Source: Icerya purchasi (Eukaryota > Arthropoda > Insecta > Hemiptera > Monophlebidae). From it: 64,000 nucleotides of DNA. A model generated the notes under the pieces. That model did no database searches. It was not told where the DNA came from and saw nothing but the letters and a program-made list of their open reading frames with translations. This document shows, piece after piece, positions 55,485 to 64,000 of the stretch; positions within the stretch are counted from its first letter, which is position 1, and the number at the start of each line of letters is the position of its first letter. A program made the position numbers and the translations under genes. Location of the stretch: positions 32,501,083-32,565,082 of the forward strand of contig CM077115.1 of the NCBI GenBank assembly GCA_039619475.1, in the 5' to 3' direction.

Positions 55485-56010
55485 ATTCCCCGTGCACATA
55501 TAATGTACGGAATAAACCCAATAAGATGGTTCACAAATGACAAAAATATTCAATTATACAATAGCTCGAAAACGGTTTGACTTATCAGAATTGGATCGTA
55601 AATTATAATTAAACTTCTATCTATGACAATTTACAACTTTAAGCTGAACGATTACCCTGGGTAGCAAGGAACCGTCTAAAATATATAATATGGAATTTAG
55701 AACGACCTGAAAAATCACCCTTGAAAAATTCAAAACACCACCAGAGATAACCCTTTAAAGCGAAATTCAAAATATAAAACAAAAAATAGAAGCCCTTTCA
55801 TAAAATCCAAAAATTACGGTTAAAAAATTATGTAAACCCCCCTTTTGGGACAAAAATAGCAAAAAAAAAATGAATTTTTTTCATAAACTTTTTTTTTTAT
55901 TTTGTATTCTGCTATTCGGGGTGGAGACAAATCCAACAAATCAAAGATCATAAAAATCGGTCCAGCTCTAACCCGACTTTGTTTTATATACATATATAGA
56001 TATATTTATT

Positions 56011-57044
56011 GGGGACCGCTCTATCGGGCGCGAAAAAGCGGGCGCGACTCTATCGGGCGCAGACTCTATCGGGCGCAGCCTCTTTCGGGCGCAGGCGAAC
56101 TCAGACCTTTTTACAGACCACCTACGGTGATTTTCAGGTATCATCCGTTAAATGTTATCATCTGTGTTAGTGAGAAACACGACTTACCAAATACTGCTAT
56201 CGGAAATTCCGTCCAAAAAATACCGTTCTTCGTTAACGATTTGGTTTTTCCGCGCGTATAGCATGTTATATATGCATATATAATCACAAAACACATATTT
56301 TACATGATTTTATTTGGTTATTCGCTTTTTTAAAATATTTTCTATTTTTTTTTTTTTTTTGAAATAACGACTTCAGCGTGAAATACTCATAAACAGACTT
56401 TCGCGATGTAAATTTAAGAGTTCTGTTAGCAATAGTGATACGAAACGGGCGAAAATTATTAATATTAATAATCGGTCAAATACATATCGGTTTTTTTCAT
56501 TTTTTTTTTTTTTGCTAACGTATAGTCAACCGTATTTAAAAAATTACAAACTATCAACTCTACGCCATTTAAAATGTAACATAACTGTATTGAATTTGCT
56601 TCTGATACATTTTCCTTATATTATCTTTCTTTTTTATTCGTATCTAGAAACGTTTATTGAAGTTTTTTCTGTTATCTACGATTTTAATTATATATTTAAT
56701 TCCTTGGCGATCCAACCCTGGTTTCAAAGAAATATCGAAAATGACAAGCAAAGGTGTAAAAATTTTTGGTTTCAAAGAAATATCGAAAATGACAAGCAAA
56801 GGTGTAAAAATTTTTAAACATAAACTTATTTATGTTAATACTGGGCGAGAAATATGTACGGTATTACATATTAATTGAATTTAATATTATGTAAATATAA
56901 ATTATGGTAATCTTTAAATTAACTCACAGAATGTTCAGTACATGAAACATCCTGCCTGGCTAACCTTTTTTTTTTCTTTTAGTTCGTTTAGAAAAATTTT
57001 CAATCTTCAAAACACTGGACTAATATTATTTTCGTAAAAATTTT
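56011..57044 (+). repeat. Left inverted arm
   Basis: Begins GGGGACCGCTCTATCGGGCG. It differs from the right arm by a 48-bp tandem duplication (56720-56815), an extra GCGCGTATAGCA-type insertion near 56251, fewer subterminal units and some substitutions. A 101-codon frame (56512-56817) is mirrored in the other arm only because the DNA is conserved. Confidence 0.9.
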
Positions 57045-60000
57045 CTGTTTATTAACCGATTTTTTTGTTTTTTTTTTTCTGTTTAGTAACTATTGATGAT
57101 CTTTAGAGCAATCAGAACACAAAATTTTGGAAACAGTTATACTTTTTTTTGGTATTTAAATAAAAAAGTAATAAAAAATGTGAAAAAGGAAATCGCTGCA
57201 GCCAGTAAATCTGTTCTTATTGAAATGTTTTAATTTTTCTTAATAATCATCATTATTGGCTTTTTTACAGTGTACTAAATCTTAAGGTATCATTTAATTT
57301 TTGTATTGAAAGTACATATAGAAGTATCTGTTCTTAAATATATAATGAACTTATGTATAGGGGTGGGAAAAAAATTTTGGAAATATACAAATTCATATAT
57401 ATTTTTCTAAAATTTTTAATGATAATTATGGTCGAATTTGGATCATTGGGGGAACGCTAGTATTTATAAACATGTGAATGAAGTGGCAAACTGTAAATAT
57501 ATGAGATACATCTACATTGCAAAATGATCTAATCAATCATTATGCTCAACCACTTTGCTGTATTTGCGATAAAATTATATTTTATTTTTTTTTATTAATT
57601 AATTTATTTTTTCTAAAATCTAGTTACCTGAAAAATAAATATTTTAGAGCTAGATATTTAATCATGCACGTTATGTAACACGGATTAATTACTTGGAGTC
57701 TGTTTTTCTTATTACTGTGAAATATGACCTACATACATAAACCAGAATTCGTTTTTAAATCATGCAAAAACATTAGTAATAAAATTAACATAACTAAGTA
57801 ACAAAAATTTTCCGATTTTTAAACAACTATTTGACATTCTTAAAAGTATATATTTGTTTTATAACCGCTATATGTAATTATTTTAGAAAACAAGTAAATA
57901 TCGATCGCCAGTGAGTATTCCTAAAAAATACAACAGCACTAAAAGCATATATGCGGAAAATAATTTTATGGATATATTGTAAACTGCTCATATTTCTCAA
58001 ACGGGCGTCAATTTTTTTTGTCGGTTCGGTTCTCACCATGGGAGATTTCCTGTGAGTGACTGAATAGAGGTAATGAATAGGACCTCGAATATTTTACAAT
58101 ATGCGAATCCGTAGGAATAAAAGAAGAAGCAAAAGTGATAAAATCGTCATGGAAAAAATCGTATATTTTTCTTGGAATTGACTATAGGTTTATTGTAAAG
58201 TAGTTATTATTTCGGCGGAAGAAGAATTACTAGAATATTTTTCGAATAGACTATTCTTAACAATGGCCGTAATACAGAGAATTAACGAATGAAACTATTT
58301 TCTGTAAATAAGTGTAGTGCTGTTTGTTTATTTTACCAAATCCTGAATAGCTTCATAAGAGGTGAAATTTATTTACCTGCATTGTTCATAACCGGTACGA
58401 TTGGCTATTTGGTTTTTAATTTCTAAGAAAATGGTTAATTTTCTTAACAGAAGAACATAACAAAATGTACAATGAATGCGTGTAAAACATGCCATTATTG
58501 TTATTTTTACTTTTCTGTTCCGAAAAAAAAAAAGAATGCCACAAAGGATGTTGACATATAATGGTTTCTGTCATTCGTCTATGAACGTGATATAATATCA
58601 ACAAAATAAAGAAAACATAGTCTTATTGATAAAAGCAACCAAGTAAAAAAAAAGAAATATGTCGATTGCGACAAATGTTTGTTGAAAGTCGAAACAAATT
58701 ATAATCAGCTTCAGCTTGAAGATTATCTTCGTGGTGTACCACATAATGTAATTAGTTAACTTTAGTGTTTGCATGTATTATAGGTACTATTATTATTACT
58801 TATATGTAAGATTTCAAAATCGTTTATTTCTATATTTGTAATTAATGCTATTATTATTGTATTATAATTGCAAACTCTTATTTTGTTGGGAAAACCTGAA
58901 AGAGGAAAAACATAATTTCTAATTCGACTAGCTGTATGAACACTGGTTGTACCTTGTATATATATATGGTTTGAGAAATTATCATTCCTGCGGAAAGGGG
59001 GGATAATTTTTTTGCGACAGTTTTATCGCAATACATACTATAGGTTTCAAATTGTTGGTAACTTAAATATTGTTTGTGCGTGTTACAGAAAATACCTATT
59101 TATTAAATAAAACTGTATCAATTTCATATAAGAAAGATTGATTCTTTATCGAAGAATAATGAAGATATTGTTCCAATTTTTGTGGTTTTTGAAAATTTCA
59201 GTTATTACTAAACGACCAAACATTGTAATTTGTGTAGTATGCTGTAAGTTAATTTAACAGGCTCAACTTGATATCGGCACAGTTGTGTTTAAACCGTATG
59301 TGAAAAAAAGAAACAAAAAAACGACGGACTAGAATATTATTTTTCTTATAAATATGTTCAAAATTTATCCTCTTCTCTCTTTCATGCCTACTTCATACGA
59401 CATTTTATGTTTTCGTTTACTACAAAACATGCACGCAGGAGCAAGTTCACTTTTTCATAAATATTAAACATTTTTTTCTTTCTGTACGTTTTACTTTTAG
59501 GTCAAATGAGGTTAAATCTGAAAAAGCAACCTAAAGGAATCGAACAAAAATAAAAACAAACATACTAAGGCTAATTGACGAATCATTCTGAATAAATTAA
59601 TGAAATAACTATATAAAAACAAATAGACGATCGTGCTCATTTTAACAATTACTCATTTATTGTTTTGATCAAATTTTGCTTCAACGGAACTTTTCTGTTC
59701 AGCAAATACAAAAAGAAAACAAGCAAGCGTACGGATAATTTAATATTTGCAACAACACATCAAAAGTACCGAAATGCAAACCGGGTAAAGGTCCCTTGAT
59801 TGACGTGACCAAATAAATAAATAAGACTGAGGTCGAAAAAGGTAATTTTCATTTAGGTTTTGCAGTCATTACCAATAAGCAGCTTTTTTCATATTATTCC
59901 TAACTGTCACTAAAGAATTTTTTTTTTTCGAAATAGAACCAAAAAACCTTTAGTAAAGAAAGCCGATGTGATGAGAAACAGAAGACAAAAAAGTTATTAT

Positions 60001-60457
60001 TATAAATATTCAATGTAAATTGATAGAATGATGATTCGAATAACGAATACCTGCAAATTATTCCTTTTAAAGCTTTGTGTTACTCAAATCCAACTCAGCT
60101 GAACTGACAATATTTAGAAAGTATTATTGCAATTTAGTGTGATAAGTTAGTAAAAAAACGAAATTCTAGAAAAAAAAATTCGGTTAAAACGCGTTTTGTA
60201 ACTAACAAACGTGTAAATTACAATGTGGTTGTAGCCATTGACGGTTCTTTTCCTATTTTTATTAAACACTATTTCACAGTGGAAAATTACTTAATCGCTT
60301 TTGTTTCTCAACTTATTTCTTTACTTTTTTCTTTTCCCCTACAAAACACGCATCGAGTATTGCCGAGTCGATTTTTCTAATTATTATAATTTTTTTATGA
60401 GTCGCTCGCTTTATTATTAAACAAAACAAGAAAAGCTTCTTGCTTATTGGTTTTATT
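57045..60457. other. Interior of the long-arm element
   Basis: 3.4 kb, AT-rich. The longest frame is 62 codons (58416-58604, minus) without motifs. Around 58650-58750 a short plus-strand frame reads Y-V-D-C-D-K-C-L-L-K-V, only weakly suggestive of a zinc-binding piece. No DDE, RT or integrase motif found. Confidence 0.6.
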
Positions 60458-61477
60458 AAAATTTTTACGAAAATAATATTAGTCCAGTGTTTTGAAGATT
60501 GAAAATTTTTCTAAACGAACTAAAAAAAAAAAGAGAAGTTAGCCGAAAGGATGTTTCATGTACTGAAGATTGTGTGAGTTAATTTAAAGATTACCATAAT
60601 TTACATTTACATAATATTAAATTCAAAACAAAGATATTTAATTTTTAATTTGAAATATCGTATATATTTCTCGCCCAGTATTAACATAAATGTGTTTATG
60701 TTTAAAAATTTTTGCGCCTTTGCTTGTCATTTTCGATATTTCTTTGAAACCAGGGTTGGATCGCCAAGGAATTAAATATATAATTAAAATCGTAGATAAC
60801 AGAAAAAACTTCAATAAACGTTGCTAGATACGAATAAAAAAGAAAGATAATATAAGGAAAATGTATCAGAAGCAAATTCAATACAGTTATGTTACATTTT
60901 AAATGGCGTAGAGTTGATAGTTTGTAATTTTTTAAATACGGTTGACTATACGTTAGCAAAAAAAAAAAAAAATGAAAAAAACCGATATGTATTTGACCGA
61001 TTATTAATATTAATAATTTTCGCCCGTTTCGTATCATTATTGCTAACAGAACTCTTAAACTTACATCGCGAAAGTCTGTTTATTAGTATTTCACGCTGAA
61101 GTCGTTATTTCAAAAAAAAAAAAAAAAATAGAAAATATTTTAAAAAAGCGAATAACCAAACAAAATCATGTAAAATATGTGTTTTGTGATTATATATGCA
61201 TATATAACAGGAAAAACCAAATCGTTAACGAAGAACGGTATTTTTTGGACGGAATTTCCGATAGCAGTATTTGGTAAGTCGTGTTTCTCACTAACACAGA
61301 TGATAACATTTAACGGATGATACCTGAAAATCACCGTAGGTGGTCTGTAAAAAGGTCTGAGTTCGCCTGCGCCCGAAAGAGGCTGCGCCCGATAGAGTCG
61401 CGCCCGATAGAGCTGCGCCCGATAAATCGCGCCCGATCGTTTGCGCCCGAAAGATCGCGCCCGAAAGAGGGTGACCC
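60458..61477 (-). repeat. Right inverted arm
   Basis: Reverse complement of the left arm. It has seven subterminal GGGCGC units and an extra ~25-bp AT segment near 60630, and lacks the 48-bp duplication. Its outer end reads, inward, GGGTCACCCTCTTTCGGGCG. Confidence 0.9.
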
Positions 61478-61489
61478 ATATTTATTACC

Positions 61490-62940
61490 CCTCATTATGT
61501 ATGATAAACGAAAGAACGAATATAGAAAATATAAAACACTGACTGGTTTCGAAAATTCTTCGTTAATCACGTATTACTGCACCCGCTACGGCACTTCACA
61601 TTACGGCATTTCCCATGTTTCGTCTTGCTGCCGTTAGTAATCCGTTCATACCGGTGCAGATATTTTCGTTACAACGCGTTCGTACATTTTCGCCAGTGGA
61701 GGCGTTATCTTTCTCTGTTTTACAAAAGTTGTGTTGTCAGCATTTTAAACTATTACTTAGTATTCTTCACTGTAGTAGTATTCTTTTGTTAAATCTGCTT
61801 TTAATACCACTAACTATGCAGCAATTTTCAACAGTGCACAGTGTGGCAGATTGCAAAACTAGCTGTATAAAATTCAGTTTTCGAATTTTTCCAAAGTGCC
61901 ATGTTAGATACACCATTTTGTAGGAAAATGTTGTAGTCTTCGGAAAAAAGACAATATTTTGATAAAATATATATTGCACGTTGTACAGGAGACGGTCAAA
62001 GTCGGAGAAAATATACATACATGAAAAAAGTGTGACTGTCATTTGCAAAATTTCTCGTAAGTTCAGCGTTATATATTACGCTATCAACAGGAGAAGATGA
62101 TAAAATTGATACAAATTTTCATAGAGTGAAGTGTTAGGAATATTCTGATATAATTATATGTATGTACTTCGCGAATGCTAGTTCTTAACTACGTGAACGA
62201 AAAACGAAGTCACCTTTTGTCGATGGAAAAAAGCATGGATCCATATATTTATTAAGCTTTATGTTTATAAGTCAGATCGATTTGGGTCAAGTGTTATTTT
62301 AAAGGCCCAAGCGTGTACCTTATTTTCTTTGAAGCAATATGCTGCGTCTAGCTGCGCATTTGGAAGCTAGAGTACGACTTGTGCGCGCGTAACGGCTAAA
62401 GCGGTCGAGTTTTCAGCCGAATTTAACGCTCCACGCTCGAATTCGGCTTTTGCTATCAACGATATAATAGCCATAGAGTTATAATTATTTATTATATTCC
62501 ATTTCACATAGCTCAGCTACACTAATTTTTATAGTTAATTAATTCATATTTAATAATTTATTATTTTTTGTCGTTAGATTATCTGACTCGGACGAGGAAA
62601 ACCAGCTTTCTTAGGGATTACTGTAATTTTGACACGATTATTGAAAGTTGGCATTAAGACTTGTCGGATAGGTTTTGAAGATGCGAGGAGGTACGAGAAC
62701 ATTTAATTATTAGAATACCCGATACAGGAAATCTACTTTCTCTTGGATTAGTGTAATGGTAGCACTATCCTGCGATATATGCGTTGATACTTGTCGGCTA
62801 GGATCATACATATTACAGTTTTGGTTTACCTACAGTAATCAACATTAATATTCGGACACACGTAGAGAACAATTCTCTCGAAAATGCTCTAGAGGGGAAC
62901 GTAACATTGACGTCATTAGTCGATTTGCAAAGAAATATGG
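61490..62940. other. Gene-free stretch
   Basis: No supported gene. The minus strand around 62680-62580 reads V-K-I-T-V-I-P-K-K-A-G-F-P-R-P-S, reminiscent of the RT segment before motif 2 of a LINE, but too short to call. A small AGCCGAATT/AATTCGGCT hairpin is at 62415-62448. Confidence 0.35.
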
Positions 62941-62949
62941 AACACTAAG

Positions 62950-64000
62950 CAATGGCCAACAGATTGCTGTAAATCGACTTTCATCCGTATATTTTAAAAA
63001 AGATCGCCATTAATTTGTAAGAACTATAGAACGGTAGCCCTTATAGCGCATGCCAGCAAAGTTCTACTTAATATTATAAATGGATGGCTTTTAAAGTGTA
63101 TCTGTTACCTTATGTATCATAAGAACGAGCAGGTTTCATGACCGGAAGAGAAACTAGAGATCAAATTCTAAACCTCCGAGTAATCATTTGAAAAGTTGCG
63201 TGAATTCAGTCATGTATGTTTTATTAACTTACCTAAGACATTTGACTCGGTAATATGGTATAAATTATGGCATAAACTGAATGAAATAGGAACTCCACAA
63301 TATATACTAAAGATCATTAGTAACTTATATAACAGTAGCGTAAACACGATAAGAATTAACAATATTAATTCACATCCATTCAAGATTGGCGCAGGAGTCA
63401 GACAGGAATGCATCATATCTCCCATTCTGTTCAGTATATCCACTGAATACATTATGCGTGAAGTTCTAAAGAACTGGAAAGGAGGAATAAAAATAGGAGG
63501 ACACGAGATTAATAATTTGCATTACGCAAATGATATAGCACTATTTGCTTCATCCAAGGAAGACTTAATAGAGCTCATCAGTAATCTGAACAATTTGTGT
63601 GCAAAGTATGGTTTACAAGTGCGTACCAGGCCAAGTCTAAAGCGATGATAGTAGACAGGGCCAAAAATAACTAGCCAAAGACTATGGAAATTGCAGGATA
63701 TAAAGTAAGAATTTAACAACCTCGGGACACGGGTTACAAATATAGGAATATGCGAAAAGTAAATACGTAGGCGTCTTGCATTATTATGGAAAAACGTACA
63801 GGTATAACGAAGAACACAAAGTTAAAGTTGGTCAATGATTTTCCCAATTGCAACCTACGCACCCGAAACTTGGACGATTAAAAGAACAGATGAAAAGTGG
63901 ATAAATGCCTTCGAAATGGGAATCTACAGGAAAATGCTCCGAATACCATGGAGTGCCCGCAGATCTAACGCATCGGTGTTAGACGAACTAAAATTAGAGA
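62950..64000 (+). pseudogene. LINE RT (endonuclease-RT group), runs off edge
   Basis: From about 63010 the plus strand reads C-K-N-Y-R-T-V-A-L-I-A-H-A-S-K (RT 1/2), then A-G-F-M-T-G-R-E-T-R-D-Q-I-L-N. The open part 63196-63648 has F-I-N-L-P-K-T-F-D-S-V (motif A, where the usual Asp after the Ile/Phe is Asn), G-A-G-V-R-Q-E-C-I-I-S-P (motif B, usual Gly is Glu) and L-H-Y-A-N-D-I-A-L-F (motif C: Y-A-D-D has become Y-A-N-D). After frameshifts near 63640 and 63820 the post-RT part E-T-W-T-I-K-R-T-D-E-K-W and R-K-M-L-R-I-P-W-S-A-R-R follows to the window edge. Lost catalytic residues, stops and shifts show it is dead. Same group as the tail at 6933-7279. Confidence 0.85.

Larger units (their letters stand above)
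55062..56001 (+). repeat. Dispersed non-coding repeat, copy 2
   Basis: Starts CTAGCTGATCCGGTGAACTT and ends with AAAATCGGTCCAGCTCTAAC and a TA-rich tail, a combination I associate with a widespread arthropod repeat (from memory, not a search). 55480-55880 matches 50690-51120. The body is interrupted by the palindrome at 55264-55484. Confidence 0.55.
56011..61477. mobile_element. 5.47-kb element with ~1-kb inverted arms
   Basis: Bounded by identical 9-bp ATATTTATT at 56002-56010 and 61478-61486. The left arm 56011-57044 and right arm 60458-61477 are reverse complements with only scattered differences. The outer ~100 bp of both arms are CpG-rich tandem repeats built on TATCGGGCGC (about 5 units left, 7 right). 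Interior 57045-60457 is AT-rich and lacks a recognisable transposase. Nine-bp duplications and very long inverted repeats together suggest a non-autonomous Mutator-like (MULE) element; P/Galileo-type or another foldback class is the alternative. Confidence 0.85.

Noticed and set aside
56512..56817. 101-codon frame mirrored at 60702-61037 as a conserved protein
   Set aside because: The similarity is explained by the inverted arms; no motif is present and the left copy carries a 48-bp duplication that merely keeps frame because 48 is divisible by three.
58640..58750. Zinc-finger-like piece in the interior of the long-arm element
   Set aside because: Only C-x-x-C within about 36 codons; too little to call FLYWCH or any named domain.
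61317..61637. Arg/Pro-rich frames near the right arm tip
   Set aside because: They translate the GGGCGC subterminal repeats in several frames and cross the element boundary.
62580..62800. LINE RT fragment or ~100-bp direct repeat
   Set aside because: One short stretch resembles the K-x-x-x-I-P-K-x-G region of RTs and ACTTGTCGG recurs, but nothing downstream continues the homology.

Overview
The window looks like non-coding, transposon-rich DNA from an AT-rich animal nuclear genome, most likely an arthropod and probably an insect. The evidence is the mix of decayed elements: I-clade, Jockey-like, CR1-like and other APE-type LINEs, mariner DD34D relics, hAT elements, a GIY-YIG Penelope-like element (PLE), tRNA-derived SINEs, long homopolymer and AT-rich microsatellites, and no operon-like gene packing. 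I found no host gene, tRNA, rRNA or CRISPR. Nearly every reading frame I can assign belongs to a mobile element, and most are broken. Species cannot be decided from sequence reading alone.

Layout. 1-1085: decayed I-type LINE (-). 2.7 kb and 11.1 kb: two inverted copies of a SINE-like repeat. 5.1-9.2 kb: three 5'-truncated LINE tails with poly(A). 9478-9955: a 478-bp foldback hairpin. 13.64-13.89 kb: eight perfect 32-bp tandem repeats. 14.87-15.88 kb: two internally deleted mariners, convergent in type but on opposite strands. 15.9-18.9 kb: no genes, one diverged inverted-repeat pair. 18.9-24.2 kb: a nearly complete I-clade LINE (-) with zinc-knuckle ORF1, APE endonuclease, RT and RNase H, broken by a few frameshifts.

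24.6-28.5 kb is a nest: a LINE 3' end (-) is split by a hAT element (24765-27878, exact 8-bp duplication), and that hAT is itself invaded by a 5'-truncated I-clade copy lying between two ~92-bp direct repeats. 31.2-31.8 kb: mariner (-). 35.6-36.45 kb: PLE 3' half (-) with GIY-YIG domain and a hammerhead-like motif. 36560-38650: a second hAT with an exact 8-bp duplication, carrying a nested tRNA-derived SINE with its own 9-bp duplication. 39.68-40.83 kb: full-length but dead mariner (+). 41843-48171: a full-length CR1-like LINE (+) flanked on both sides by (ATT)n; its 947-residue ORF2 is intact while ORF1 has two in-frame stops and no ATG.

50.7-56.0 kb holds dispersed non-coding repeats, a small non-autonomous hAT (54728-55017) and a palindrome made from two opposed PLE ends. 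56011-61477 is the most unusual object: a 5.47-kb element with two ~1.03-kb, highly similar inverted arms, CpG-rich subterminal repeats and a 9-bp flanking duplication, enclosing 3.4 kb without a recognisable transposase. 62.95-64.0 kb: decayed LINE RT (+) running off the window.
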